Source: Neisseriaceae bacterium (GTDB lineage: Bacteria; Pseudomonadota; Gammaproteobacteria; Burkholderiales; UBA11063). Taken from it: DNA of 64,000 nucleotides. Under the pieces are notes generated by a model. The model did no database searches, was not told the origin of the DNA, and worked only from the letters and a program-made list of their open reading frames with translations. Below are positions 1 through 8,578 of the stretch, in pieces (within the stretch, counting starts at the first letter, position 1; the number at the start of each line of letters is the position of its first letter). The stretch spans positions 1 through 64,000 of the forward strand of contig RXJX01000030.1 of the NCBI GenBank assembly GCA_003963245.1, given 5' to 3'. Position numbers and translations under genes: made by a program.

Positions 1-813
1 AAGTGCTATCGTTCCATTGGAAGCCGCATAACCATTACTATTTGCAATTCCGTTATTGGTTATACTATAGTTGGTATTTCCGGTAAAACCAGGAGCCGCA
101 CCATATTGTGCCGCATTGAATGCTAGTGCAGTTAATAGCCATCCATTACCCGGATAGATATTAATCAAAGCACCTTGATAGGTTGCGGGTATTGATACCA
201 AATTATTTTCATAGTTACCATTAATCCATGGGCTATTATTGATACCAATATAACCAATATCAGCCTGAACTATATTACTATACTGATATTCGACAAATGC
301 TTCCGAAATTGCTGCCTGAGTATATGTTGGAGTGTATATATTGTAATCGCGAGTACCTTGCTGAGTAGCTAGTCCGTTCATTGGTTCAGCAAAGAATGGA
401 TTCATTACGGTAACTGCTCCACCAATTGAAAATCCTGCTGCTTGACCCGTCTGTGCAAATATATTTGCACCATACGAGTATGGTTGCAGATCACGATTAT
501 ATGGTCCGGGATTATTAAACGTTTTGCTATCTGCTCCGGCATTAACAGTACCACCAGCATAAACATTATATGTTCCATCTTCAAACCACTTTTGCCAGAA
601 ATTCTGTTGTGCTACCTGACTTTCATTGACAACTAAGGTTCCACCACCAGTTGTAGGGTAGTTTTCCGAGTTATACGGGTTTTGGAGATATGCTGTACGA
701 GCAATAAATGTTGCGTTACTGTTTACTGGGGACGTTACAGTACTAGATTCACTATCCGCGAATACCGTCTGATGAGCTAAAATGCTTAGAATTATTGTAG
801 AAAATTTTCTCAT
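1..813 (-). CDS. Outer-membrane porin-like beta-barrel protein, 5' part
   Basis: This reading frame has no stop from position 813 to the window edge, so about 271 N-terminal residues are visible and the rest lies outside. It opens with a Sec signal peptide (MRKFSTIILSI...QTVFA, cleavage before DSES). The mature part is rich in Asn, Gly, Tyr and Thr with alternating polar and aromatic residues (for example VEYQYSNIVQADIGYIGINN), the look of an outer-membrane beta-barrel of OprD or general porin type. An in-frame ATG at 828 is an alternative start; neither has a strong SD. I cannot name the family securely, and a secreted beta-rich protein of another kind remains possible. Confidence 0.6.
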   Translation of the reverse strand, partial: MRKFSTIILSILAHQTVFADSESSTVTSPVNSNATFIARTAYLQNPYNSENYPTTGGGTLVVNESQVAQQNFWQKWFEDGTYNVYAGGTVNAGADSKTFNNPGPYNRDLQPYSYGANIFAQTGQAAGFSIGGAVTVMNPFFAEPMNGLATQQGTRDYNIYTPTYTQAAISEAFVEYQYSNIVQADIGYIGINNSPWINGNYENNLVSIPATYQGALINIYPGNGWLLTALAFNAAQYGAAPGFTGNTNYSITNNGIANSNGYAASNGTIAL

Positions 814-1030
814 AGTTATTTTCTTCATAAAGATTTTTTAATTGCTTATAAAGGATGACATGCATTCAACCTTGCCAATTGAGAGAAGTATAATAAATAA
901 TGTATGAATATTACACAGTATTTGGTTTTATCTGAAAGTGGTATTTATAGATAATTCACTATCCAGAAATAGATGTGTTGGTTTTAGTTCAGAGGCGAAT
1001 TAATTTTTTGGTTTTATCTAATGGATAAGT

Positions 1031-1059
1031 TTAGTTCTTCTTGGTGAGAGTGATATAAT
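1031..1059 (+). promoter_or_regulatory. Probable sigma-70 promoter for the SDR gene
   Basis: TTAGTT (1031-1036) and TATAAT (1054-1059) are separated by 17 bases, about 30 bases upstream of the start codon at 1088. The -35 box is poor but the -10 is perfect. The gap 814-1087 also holds two copies of TTTGGTTTTATCT (about 922 and 1008) with no evident role. Confidence 0.5.
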
Positions 1060-1087
1060 ACTTTTTATTTTATTAGGTTAATGCAAT

Positions 1088-1846
1088 ATGGTAAGAGTAG
1101 ATCATCCAGTCGCAATAATTACAGGTGCAAGTCGTGGTATAGGTGCAGCTATTGCGCTATTATTGGCACGTCATAAATACAAAATATGTGTTAACTACAA
1201 TAAAAATCAATTAGCTGCTCAAGATATTGTTCGACAAATTGAAGAAATTGGTGGTGCGGCAATAGCGGTACAGGCAGATGTTGCTGTTGAAGAGCAAATT
1301 GTTAGAATGTTTAGTATTGTTGACCAAAAACTGGGGCAGATAAATGCCTTAGTAAATAATGCAGGCATACTTTTTCCACAGACTTCTGTTGAACATTTAA
1401 CTGCAGCACGAATAAATCAAATATTACAAACTAATGTAACTGGTACTTTTATTTGTTGCCGTGAAGCAATAAAACGGATGACTTACAAAAATGGTGGAGC
1501 AGGTGGTTCAATAGTAAATATTTCTTCTCGTGCCGCTGTACTTGGATCTCCGCATGAATATGTAGATTATGCAGCTTCAAAAGGCGCAATTGATACGATT
1601 ACTACCGGATTAGCACTGGAATTAGCAGACCAAGGTATTCGAGTCAATGCAGTGCGTCCTGGAATCATCTATACTGAGATGCATGCTTCAGGTGGTGAAG
1701 CTGATCGGGTTGAACGCTTGAAGTCAAAAATACCAATGCAGCGTGGTGGCTATCCGAATGAAGTAGCCGAGGCAGTTTATTGGTTATTATCTGAGAAAGC
1801 ATCTTTTACTACTGGTTCGTTTATCGATGTTGCTGGCGGAAGATAG
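1088..1846 (+). CDS. SDR-family NAD(P)-dependent oxidoreductase
   Basis: A 252-residue classical short-chain dehydrogenase. The Rossmann cofactor motif TGASRGIG is near residue 12, NNAG near residue 91, the catalytic Ser lies in VNISSRAA, and the catalytic Tyr/Lys pair is in DYAASKGA. Near the C-terminus it ends in DVAGGR, as in FabG-like and glucose-dehydrogenase-like SDRs. The substrate cannot be read from sequence; 3-oxoacyl or sugar reduction is typical. The first ATG in the area (1081) hits a stop after three codons, so 1088 is the start. It stands alone and is co-directional with the next gene, 41 bases away. Confidence 0.85.
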   Translation: MVRVDHPVAIITGASRGIGAAIALLLARHKYKICVNYNKNQLAAQDIVRQIEEIGGAAIAVQADVAVEEQIVRMFSIVDQKLGQINALVNNAGILFPQTSVEHLTAARINQILQTNVTGTFICCREAIKRMTYKNGGAGGSIVNISSRAAVLGSPHEYVDYAASKGAIDTITTGLALELADQGIRVNAVRPGIIYTEMHASGGEADRVERLKSKIPMQRGGYPNEVAEAVYWLLSEKASFTTGSFIDVAGGR

Positions 1847-1887
1847 CAATTTTTATTGTAAATAAGGTTTTTTATAAAGGTAAGCAT

Positions 1888-2322
1888 ATGAGAAAATTAA
1901 TTTTATTGGCTCTGGTGGGTATAAATTGTTACGCATTAAGCGGTAGTGAATCTCAAGAGGTTACTCAAGGTGTAACGAGCGCGATGGATCAATCGGTAAA
2001 ATGCTGGAATGCAGGTGATCTTGAGTGCTTTATGAAAGGTTATGTTAACAGCCCAAAAACATTGTTTATTTCGGGTGATAAATTTATTTATGGTTGGCAA
2101 AGTTCATACGATCATTATAAACGCAAATATGGTAGTGATAAAAAAGGTATGGGACAACTACAGATTAAAATTGATGGAATTGAAGCACTTGATGAGCAAC
2201 ATGCTTTTTTGTATGGACACTGGAAGCTACAAGCCGAGAGCAAGGAATATGCTGGAGTAACCTCGTTATTATTTAAGAAAAATGATAATAAATGGCAAAT
2301 TATGGTTGATCATTCAAATTAA
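1888..2322 (+). CDS. Secreted NTF2-like (SnoaL/DUF4440) protein
   Basis: A 144-residue protein with an N-terminal signal peptide (MRKLILLALVGINCYALS) followed by a single small domain. Its pattern, with an N-terminal helix containing WNAGDLECFMKGY, a central YxxYKRKYG stretch, a strand-rich half and the terminal KWQIMVDHSN, matches the DUF4440/SnoaL-like NTF2 fold. Such domains are small alpha+beta cones that bind ligands or catalyse isomerisation; the precise role here is unknown. The start has upstream AAAGGTAAG at about 6 bases. It is probably expressed with the SDR gene. Confidence 0.75.
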   Translation: MRKLILLALVGINCYALSGSESQEVTQGVTSAMDQSVKCWNAGDLECFMKGYVNSPKTLFISGDKFIYGWQSSYDHYKRKYGSDKKGMGQLQIKIDGIEALDEQHAFLYGHWKLQAESKEYAGVTSLLFKKNDNKWQIMVDHSN

Positions 2323-2380
2323 GACATTGTTAATAGTGCGGTGTATCTAATTGAAAATCAAGCGGTATTTACGCGATATT

Positions 2381-2389
2381 TGTTATAAT
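2381..2389 (+). promoter_or_regulatory. Extended -10 promoter for lipA
   Basis: TGTTATAAT is an extended -10 element (TGn plus perfect TATAAT) 36 bases upstream of the lipA start at 2425. No good -35 lies at 17 bases, consistent with extended -10 promoters. The same TGTTATAAT also occurs before rpoH and in the 33.3 kb promoter. Confidence 0.5.
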
Positions 2390-2424
2390 GCCCGATTAAT
2401 GTTTTTCTTTGTAGGGATGTGGAT

Positions 2425-3384
2425 ATGATTAATACTGAGGATAAAAAACAAGGCGTTAAATTGCGCAATGAAGATAAATTATCCAGAATTCCAATTAAAG
2501 TAGTACCTTTAGCAGAACCTCTTAAAAAGCCAGAGTGGATTAAAGTTAAATTACCTACTGGTGAAAATTTCAATCGGGTTAAAAATTTACTTCGTGAACA
2601 TAAGTTACACACCGTGTGTGAAGAAGCTAGCTGCCCAAATATCGGAGAGTGTTTCGATAAAGGTACTGCAACCTTTATGATTATGGGTGATATTTGTACC
2701 CGTCGTTGTCCATTCTGTGATGTCGGGCACGGAAAACCTAATCCATTGGATGTCAATGAGCCAAAAGAAGTTGCACGCTCGGTTGATATTCTCAAGCTTA
2801 AATATGTGGTGATTACTAGCGTTGATCGTGATGATTTGCGTGATGGTGGTGCGGAGCATTTTGTTCACTGCATTCAAGAGATTCGCACGATTCGTCCTGA
2901 GACTAAGATTGAGATTTTAGTTCCTGATTTTCGTGGTCGCTTAGATAAAGCTTTGGAAATTTTGGCTGCTTGCCCACCTGATGTGTTGAATCATAATCTT
3001 GAAACTGTGCCACGTTTGTATAAAGCTCAACGCCCAGGTGCGGATTTACAAAACTCATTGGATTTATTAAAGCGTTTTAAACAAATGCGTCCAGATATTC
3101 CAACTAAATCAGGTATTATGGTTGGGATTGGTGAAACAAATGAAGAAATTAAAGAGTTGATGTTATTAATGCGTGAGCATGATATTGAAATGATTACTAT
3201 TGGACAATATCTGCAACCATCGAAACATCATTCGCCAGTATTGCGTTATGTTACGCCAGCTGAATTTAAAGAGCTAGAGGATTTTGCTTATCAAATCGGA
3301 TTTAAACATGCTGCAGTTGGTGCGTTAGTGCGCTCTAGTTATCATGCTGATCAGCAAGCGCATAACGCTGGTGTTGAGTACTAA
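2425..3384 (+). CDS. lipA: Lipoyl synthase LipA
   Basis: A radical SAM enzyme that inserts two sulfurs into protein-bound octanoate to form lipoate for PDH, OGDH and the glycine cleavage system. Visible motifs are the auxiliary cluster [12 protein letters not shown], the radical SAM cluster CTRRCPFC, and the C-terminal RSSYHAD containing the conserved terminal serine. About 319 residues, normal for LipA. A GTG at 2419 is in frame, but the SD (AGGGA, 2413-2417) is correctly spaced only for ATG 2425, so I use that start. No lipB is visible next to it. The next gene starts 10 bases after the stop, so they probably share a transcript. Confidence 0.97.
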   Translation: MINTEDKKQGVKLRNEDKLSRIPIKVVPLAEPLKKPEWIKVKLPTGENFNRVKNLLREHKLHTVCEEASCPNIGECFDKGTATFMIMGDICTRRCPFCDVGHGKPNPLDVNEPKEVARSVDILKLKYVVITSVDRDDLRDGGAEHFVHCIQEIRTIRPETKIEILVPDFRGRLDKALEILAACPPDVLNHNLETVPRLYKAQRPGADLQNSLDLLKRFKQMRPDIPTKSGIMVGIGETNEEIKELMLLMREHDIEMITIGQYLQPSKHHSPVLRYVTPAEFKELEDFAYQIGFKHAAVGALVRSSYHADQQAHNAGVEY

Positions 3385-3394
3385 GAGGTTTGGC

Positions 3395-3913
3395 ATGAGA
3401 GGTATGTATAGTTTTCGTGTATTGACATTGATCGGTGGTGCTTTATTTGCTGCAAATAGTTTTGCGGCTAAAGCACCGCAAAGTTGTACTCTAGTTAGTG
3501 GAACTTTGGTGCAGCTACCAAGTAAACAGGTTTTTAAGTTTAATAAAGCGCGTAGCTACAATAATACTGGTTATCCGATGACTCATACTCAGTTTTATAT
3601 CAAAGATGCGCAGGGTGAGATCTATAAAGTTGTGATGGATAATTTATTTTATACTAATCTGACTATTGCACAATCCAGTATGAATAGTGATGCCGGAATT
3701 ATTGATGATTTTACCCGCCGTTATCCTGTAGGTAGTAGCGTTGAAGCTTGTGGCAAGATTTATCATCGTGGTGCTGATACTGGAATTCACTTTGTTCATC
3801 CAAGCGGTTGTGAGAAAACTAAATTTAACGGATTTTTGCATATTAATGGCTTGGATGTGAGTAGTAATTCGCGCTATTGTAATGCTTGTTCTTGTAAAGT
3901 TAGTTATAACTAA
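3395..3913 (+). CDS. Small secreted protein of unknown function
   Basis: A 172-residue protein with a signal peptide ending near NSFA|AKAP. The mature domain of about 145 residues has a strand-rich pattern and six cysteines, three of them clustered at the end (CNACSC), suggesting disulfides in the periplasm. The stretch GKIYHRGADTGIHFVHPSGC faintly recalls small OB-like periplasmic domains (DUF3465-type), but I would not assign it. Start 3395 is set by SD AGAGG (3384-3388); the longer upstream frame overlaps lipA and lacks an SD. It lies between lipA and the PuuB-like gene with short gaps. Confidence 0.75.
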   Translation: MRGMYSFRVLTLIGGALFAANSFAAKAPQSCTLVSGTLVQLPSKQVFKFNKARSYNNTGYPMTHTQFYIKDAQGEIYKVVMDNLFYTNLTIAQSSMNSDAGIIDDFTRRYPVGSSVEACGKIYHRGADTGIHFVHPSGCEKTKFNGFLHINGLDVSSNSRYCNACSCKVSYN

Positions 3914-3922
3914 GAGGCTTTG

Positions 3923-5329
3923 ATGAATCGTCGTGATTTTCTGAAATTTGGTGTTGGAGTGAGTGTTGGTTTTGTTGGTGGCAGATCAATTGCCTCTAAT
4001 AATAGTTCTAGGTTATTGGATACAATAATTGCTGAATCTTATGCTGGCTATTCAAGTAATACTTATTATTCTGAAAGTCAAAACACGCATATTGAGTTAC
4101 CCTCTTTAACAGAAGACCTCAGTTGCGATGTCTGTGTGGTTGGTGGTGGATTAACAGGAGTCTCGACTGCATTGAAACTAGCTGAGCGTGGTTATAAAGT
4201 CGTGTTGCTTGAGGCGCAAAATATTGCTGGACAAGCTAGTGGTATGAATGGTGGTCAGGTTTTGACTGCTTATGAGTGTGGGATGGAGTATTTTGAGGAT
4301 AAATTTGGGGATAAAATAGCCAAACAGCTGTGGAGTCTTTCTTTACAAGCAATAGATATCGTCAAAAGCAATATCAAAAACTATAATATCAACTGTAGCT
4401 GGCAATCTGGAACTGGAATCGCAGCCTATAAAAAGAAGCATTTTGCAGATTTACAGGAAGAGTACGAAATTATGACCGAAAAATATGGTTATACGCAAGT
4501 AGAACTATATGACAAGCAACAAACACGTACTTTGATTGGGTCAGACAAATATTATGGACTACTTTATGATCGTTTTGCAGGTCACATTCATCCCCTAAAT
4601 TATGCTTTAGGTTTAAGCCAAATCTGTAAGCAAAAAGCGCAAATGTTTACCAATAGTCGGGTTACTGAGATTAAATTTAAGCAAGCTGGTGGCTTGCATC
4701 ATTTAACTGTTAATGGCAAACATCAGGTAAAAGCTAAATTTGTGGTATTAGCTTGTAATTATCAAAATAGTTTATTTGCGCCCGAATTAGCGTATAAAGT
4801 AGTTAAATTTGATACTTATGTTATGGCAACTGAATCACTATCGCCAAGTCTTGCTCATGAGATTTTGCCAAATCGAATGGCGATTTTTGATACTCGCAAT
4901 GTTATGAATTACTATCGTTTGACAGAACAGAATAATTTGATTTTTGGTGGTGGAGATACTTTTGGTAAACCGGATGTGCCACAAGTACAAAAATCGCTCT
5001 ATAATGATTTAATTAATACTTTTCCTCAATTGGCAGGCGTTAAAGTTAAGAATTTCTGGTATGGTGCTGATAGTATGACGTTAAACTTAGCACCGAACTT
5101 TGGGCGTTTATATAATACTGTTTATTATGCGCAAGGCTACTCCGGACAAGGTTTGGCTTTGAGTAATTTAGCTGGACAAATTATTGCTGATGCCATCATC
5201 GGTCAGTCTGAAAAATTTGATATTTTCGCCGCAATCAAACCACTTGAAATCACCAATATCGGTGTAGTTCAACAAGCCTTTGTGAAGATGGGCTCTTATT
5301 ATTTTCGCATGAAAGATTATATTGAATGA
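3923..5329 (+). CDS. Tat-exported FAD-dependent oxidase, PuuB-like
   Basis: A 468-residue D-amino-acid-oxidase-superfamily flavoenzyme. It starts with a twin-arginine leader (MNRRDFLKFGVGVS), then a FAD-binding GxGxxG segment (CDVCVVGGGLTGVSTALKLA, residues about 72-91) and the ASGMNGGQ motif typical of gamma-glutamylputrescine oxidase PuuB. The end has the usual GYSGQGLALSNLAG flavin-contact motif. PuuB oxidises gamma-glutamylputrescine in the cytosol; a Tat signal implies this one folds with FAD and is exported, so the substrate may be a different amine. SD AGAGG (3913-3917) fixes ATG 3923. A PuuP-like permease lies at 6966-8303, fitting amine use, though not in one operon. Confidence 0.85.
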   Translation: MNRRDFLKFGVGVSVGFVGGRSIASNNSSRLLDTIIAESYAGYSSNTYYSESQNTHIELPSLTEDLSCDVCVVGGGLTGVSTALKLAERGYKVVLLEAQNIAGQASGMNGGQVLTAYECGMEYFEDKFGDKIAKQLWSLSLQAIDIVKSNIKNYNINCSWQSGTGIAAYKKKHFADLQEEYEIMTEKYGYTQVELYDKQQTRTLIGSDKYYGLLYDRFAGHIHPLNYALGLSQICKQKAQMFTNSRVTEIKFKQAGGLHHLTVNGKHQVKAKFVVLACNYQNSLFAPELAYKVVKFDTYVMATESLSPSLAHEILPNRMAIFDTRNVMNYYRLTEQNNLIFGGGDTFGKPDVPQVQKSLYNDLINTFPQLAGVKVKNFWYGADSMTLNLAPNFGRLYNTVYYAQGYSGQGLALSNLAGQIIADAIIGQSEKFDIFAAIKPLEITNIGVVQQAFVKMGSYYFRMKDYIE

Positions 5330-5356
5330 GGTCTTCTTGCCAGTAAACCCAGTGTT

Positions 5357-5464
5357 CTATACTCAATCAGATTCATCATCCTAGGTCGTTAATTTATTCC
5401 TCACCTGCTATGTGTAGGCTCAATATAAATCGCCTACTAGTATTTCGAATCAGTTTGAGTATAT
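5357..5464. repeat. Short palindromic intergenic repeat (MITE-like)
   Basis: About 108 bases bounded by 17-base inverted ends: TATACTCAATCAGATTC (5358-5374) and, inverted, GAATCAGTTTGAGTATA (5447-5463), 15 of 17 matching. Inside is a second hairpin GTAGGC/GCCTAC (about 5413-5438). The rest of 5330-5570 holds no gene that I can see. The same end sequence recurs at 8489-8543, and its TATACTCA edge resembles the repeat family at 6.4, 14.2, 14.6 and 35.1 kb. Confidence 0.6.
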
Positions 5465-5570
5465 GTCTCCATTAGTCTGTATATTTTCTTCATAATTGAT
5501 TTTCTGAATATCTCGCGCTTTATTTGAGTTCTAATAGTTAAAATCTATTAAGTATATAAATAGTATAAAT

Positions 5571-5599
5571 TTGATTAATGTGCAGTATAAAGGTATAAT
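5571..5599 (+). promoter_or_regulatory. Strong promoter for a small ORF
   Basis: TTGATT (5571-5576), 17-base spacer, TATAAT (5594-5599). It directs transcription into the 42-codon ORF at 5638, whose SD lies 25 bases downstream of the -10. Confidence 0.65.
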
Positions 5600-5637
5600 T
5601 TCCGTACTTGATAAACAATCTTTTAGAGGAAAAAACC

Positions 5638-5766
5638 ATGATACTAAGCACCATTACTCCTTTCTTGCCATCTAGCTTGCTTTATCTAAAAGTAAGTATC
5701 TTAAATCAAGGTAATAAATCATGCAGCCTTGAGAAAAGTAATTTCTGTCTAATCTCACAAAAGTAA
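5638..5766 (+). CDS. Predicted small protein, 42 aa
   Basis: ATG 5638 has an excellent SD (AGAGGA, 5625-5630, 7-base spacing) and a near-consensus promoter 38 bases upstream. The 42-residue product starts MILSTITPFLPSSLLYL and ends SNFCLISQK, with a short hydrophobic N-terminal half. No co-directional gene follows (the next is convergent), so it is more likely a free-standing small protein or dual-function sRNA than a leader peptide. A weak hairpin AAAATCA/TGATTTT (about 5769-5793) could end the transcript. Its N-terminus shares the pattern ITPxxPS with the small ORF at 33479. Confidence 0.5.
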   Translation: MILSTITPFLPSSLLYLKVSILNQGNKSCSLEKSNFCLISQK

Positions 5767-5808
5767 AAAATCAGGTTCCTGTATTGATTTTATGCATCTA
5801 ATTCTTTT

Positions 5809-6366
5809 TTACTCGGCGTAGTATTCTTTTATTCTGTACAACACATGAGGATTTAAGCGATGAGACGGGTCTAAGTTTGGGTGAATAAAATCACCACTAA
5901 CATCACGTGTCATACCAATTTTTTCCATCACGCGTTGCGATTTAAGATTGATCGCAGCAGTAAAACTAACTATTTCGGCTAATTTATGTTGATTAAATGC
6001 TAACTCTAAACATTTTAGCGCGGCTTCTGGCGCATAACCGTTACCCCAATATTTACGGGCAATCCGCCACATTATTTCTACGCATGGGCTAAAGCAAAAT
6101 TTATCTGGGTTAGATTGCAAACCAACCATCCCGACAAAATTATTTTGCTTGTCAGTAATAGCAAAGACTCCATAGCCATGTTGCGTGAAATGCTTCTGCA
6201 TGGTTTCGATTGCTTGTTGTGATTCTTCGATAGTGCGTAAGCGCGGGAAAAATTCCATGACTTCAGGATCTGCATTCATGGTAGCAAACGCGGCTAAATC
6301 TGAATCTAGCCATTCGCGTAAAATTAAGCGTGATGTTTCATAGTGGATCATTATTTTGACAGACAT
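5809..6366 (-). CDS. GNAT N-acetyltransferase, RimJ/RimL type
   Basis: A 185-residue acetyltransferase of the Acetyltransf_3 type. It opens with ETSRLILREWLDSDLAAF, the standard start of this family, and contains the acetyl-CoA-binding region around RKYWGNGYAPEAALKCL and the motif LKSQRVMEKIGM. Substrates in this family are protein N-termini, amino acids or small amines; none can be chosen here. The start at 6366 sits at the edge of an intergenic repeat (6369-6484), whose GAAGAG appears to serve as the SD. A second ATG at 6351 lacks any SD. Confidence 0.85.
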   Translation of the reverse strand: MSVKIMIHYETSRLILREWLDSDLAAFATMNADPEVMEFFPRLRTIEESQQAIETMQKHFTQHGYGVFAITDKQNNFVGMVGLQSNPDKFCFSPCVEIMWRIARKYWGNGYAPEAALKCLELAFNQHKLAEIVSFTAAINLKSQRVMEKIGMTRDVSGDFIHPNLDPSHRLNPHVLYRIKEYYAE

Positions 6367-6368
6367 TA

Positions 6369-6484
6369 TATACTCTTCGTCTTTGAATCTTGGACTTTGT
6401 CGGATTTCAAAAAAGATTCTTTATGTAGTTCTGACTACACTGCGTCGTTTTGTTTATGAACCAAGCGATTGCTTATCTGTATAG
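6369..6484. repeat. Dispersed ~120-bp palindromic repeat, copy A (inverted)
   Basis: Read on the minus strand, this copy carries TTTTTTGAAATCCGACAAAG followed by TCCAAGATTCAAAGACG and ends GAGTATA. The same core occurs at 14158-14218, 14621-14686 and 35043-35166. Copies A and D also share an inner AAAACGACG-AGTGTA block. The outer ends are imperfect inverted repeats beginning CTATAC, which is MITE-like. No ORF is present in it. Confidence 0.75.
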
Positions 6485-6553
6485 TCACTAATTTTGAAGC
6501 ATCTTAAACATTCAGCGCTAGACTAGATCTATGCTAGCGCTGGTTTTTTTGTT

Positions 6554-6964
6554 CTAATCAATAATTTCAAAGCTAAAGCTAATATCAGCGGTTTTACCGA
6601 GCATTATCGAAACTGAGCAATATTTTTCTGCAGAAAGATCAATTGCTTTTTGAACTTGCTCACGCGTCAAATTACCTTCCAGCGTGAATTTAAACTCAAT
6701 TTTGGTAAAAACTCTTGGTGCTTCAGGAGCTTGTTCCGCGATTAATTGAGCACTGCATTCTCTGATGTCATGGCGTGATTTACGCAAAATATTGACAATA
6801 TCATAGCTCATACAACCTGCAGCCCCCAGCAAAACAACTTCCATCGGAGATGGTCCGAGATTATTGCCACCTGATGCAACTGGTGCATCCATTAGCAACG
6901 CATGACCTGAAGCACTTTTAGCTAAAAAGCCATATTCCTTAATCCATTTTATACTTGCTTCCAT
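6554..6964 (-). CDS. OsmC/Ohr-family protein (YhfA-like)
   Basis: A 136-residue OsmC-fold protein. The conserved first cysteine lies in LLGAAGCMSYDIVNILRK (about residue 50) and the second in EKYCSVSIML (about residue 114), the pair used by OsmC/Ohr proteins for thiol-based peroxide reduction. Its spacing and N-terminal IKWIKEYGF are closer to the YhfA subgroup, whose substrate is less certain than that of Ohr. It starts one base after the stop of the permease gene, with SD AAGGA inside that gene's end, so the two are translationally linked. Confidence 0.85.
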   Translation of the reverse strand: MEASIKWIKEYGFLAKSASGHALLMDAPVASGGNNLGPSPMEVVLLGAAGCMSYDIVNILRKSRHDIRECSAQLIAEQAPEAPRVFTKIEFKFTLEGNLTREQVQKAIDLSAEKYCSVSIMLGKTADISFSFEIID

Positions 6965-6965
6965 T

Positions 6966-8303
6966 TTAATTCCTTAAAACACGTTGATAAAAACTCCACG
7001 CAATCCCAAACCCTAGCCATACTAGCGCAATTAGCTGCGAAAAGCCTGAGGATAAAATAATTATAGTGGCGATACTCAGGCAACCTAAAACTGGCACGAA
7101 TAGATGTAAGATGAACCGTGTAGATTTATGCTGAATAATATAAACCTTAATCACTGCCAAATGGAGCATAAAGAATGCCGATAGCGCACCAATATTGACT
7201 AATGAAACTAAGATATCCAAACCATTGGCTACTCTTGCGGCACTGACTGCAATGATTAAAGTCAGGCTGGAAGAACTTAGTACTGCTAAAACAGGTGTGC
7301 CAGAATTTTGATTGGTCTGGCTTAATTTGTCGCTGAATACCCCATCGCTGGCGATTCCATAAACCAGACGGCTGGATGCCGCAACTGCTACCATGGCAGC
7401 ACAAGATGCGCCAAAAGCTTTAACTAATGCCAGCGCTGATGAAAGTAAAGGTGACATACCTTGATTGATGATGCTATAGTAAGCTTTGCCTTGTAATTCT
7501 GGATGAGTGCGAAAATATTCTGGTGAATTCAAAGCTAAAACTCCGCCAATAAAACTTTGTAAGATGAACAAGAATCCTGCGATGACTAAACACACCAATA
7601 TTGCGCGCCCCAAAGTATTTTTGGCACCATTATGCTCTTCGGCAAAAGTTGCGATTCCATCAAAACCTAGAAAAGATAATACTGCGACCGAAACTGCTCC
7701 AATTAAGGATTGGAGTGAAAATGAACCGACCCCAGTAAACGGTGACAGGATAGTACGTGGTGTATCATGCGTAACAATTAAATAGACACCAAGTATTAAA
7801 ATTAGCGATAGCACGACTAAACCAGCAATCAAAATAATCCTATTAAAAATAGCCACGCGCTTAATTCCGCGGATATTCAAGCCTAAAGTGACTATTACTG
7901 CGCATAGAGTAAAAATCCATGCTGGAATCTGTGGAATTAATGCATTAAACGCAATCCCACTAAATAAATAGGCGACCGCTGGGATTAAAATATAATCTAA
8001 AAGCATCATCCAGCCACTTAAAAAGCCAATTTTGGCACCAAAAGCAGTTTTGGCATAGGCATAAATTGAGCCTGATTTGGGTACGGCAAGTGCCATTTGC
8101 ACGTATGACATCGCGGTTAAACTCATCACGGCAGTGGCTAAAAGATAAACCGATGCTACTGCGCCATTACTTTTAGCATCTAAGACACCAAAAATACCGA
8201 TTGCTGATGCAGGTCCGATAAATATTAGTCCGTTAGTGACCAAGTCCCAAAAAGTTAATTCTTTCTTGAGTTTTCCACGAATGCTCATGGGTGATTCTTT
8301 CAT
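6966..8303 (-). CDS. APC-family permease, PuuP-like
   Basis: A 445-residue, roughly 12-helix amino acid/polyamine/organocation transporter. It begins LTFWDLVTNGLIFIGPASA, has the loop LLDYILIPAVAYLF and the helix VLSFLGFDGIATFAEE, all closely matching what I recall of E. coli putrescine importer PuuP. Putrescine or a related amine is therefore a reasonable inferred substrate, supported by the PuuB-like oxidase 1.6 kb away. ATG 8303 and ATG 8288 are both possible starts; neither has a good SD. The OsmC gene follows in the same operon. The 275 bases upstream hold a palindromic repeat. Confidence 0.85.
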   Translation of the reverse strand: MKESPMSIRGKLKKELTFWDLVTNGLIFIGPASAIGIFGVLDAKSNGAVASVYLLATAVMSLTAMSYVQMALAVPKSGSIYAYAKTAFGAKIGFLSGWMMLLDYILIPAVAYLFSGIAFNALIPQIPAWIFTLCAVIVTLGLNIRGIKRVAIFNRIILIAGLVVLSLILILGVYLIVTHDTPRTILSPFTGVGSFSLQSLIGAVSVAVLSFLGFDGIATFAEEHNGAKNTLGRAILVCLVIAGFLFILQSFIGGVLALNSPEYFRTHPELQGKAYYSIINQGMSPLLSSALALVKAFGASCAAMVAVAASSRLVYGIASDGVFSDKLSQTNQNSGTPVLAVLSSSSLTLIIAVSAARVANGLDILVSLVNIGALSAFFMLHLAVIKVYIIQHKSTRFILHLFVPVLGCLSIATIIILSSGFSQLIALVWLGFGIAWSFYQRVLRN

Positions 8304-8488
8304 TGTTAAGTGAGAATTATTTTCACATGATTATAGCAGCTTGTGATTTGTACAGCAAAGGTAAATTAGCAGTGTGCACTGTAATTTGTAAAGTTGTAAT
8401 TCAGTAATTATTTATCGAATAACAATAAAAAATAATTGCAATATAATCAATATTGATGCTAACATTATGCCTTGAGATCTCAAAGCTA

Positions 8489-8543
8489 TATATTCAAGCA
8501 GATTTATTTTTCCATTAATACATTTCAAATCTGATTGAGCATG
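8489..8543. repeat. Short inverted repeat related to the 5.4 kb element
   Basis: TATATTCAAGCAGATTT (8489-8505) and AAATCTGATTGAGCATG (8527-8543) form a hairpin. The right arm, inverted, contains CTCAATCAGATT, an exact match to the left end of the 5357-5464 element. It lies 36 bases upstream of the DUF2975 gene start. Confidence 0.5.
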
Positions 8544-8578
8544 GTACTTAAAAATAATATTTTATAAAGGACTCTCAC

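Noticed and set aside
1088..1846. Assigning the SDR as PhaB (acetoacetyl-CoA reductase)
   Set aside because: Far from phaC-phaA, and no PhaB-specific motif was recognised; general SDR call only.
2358..2877. Minus-strand ORFs inside lipA
   Set aside because: Antisense shadows of a clear coding gene, without SD or family resemblance.
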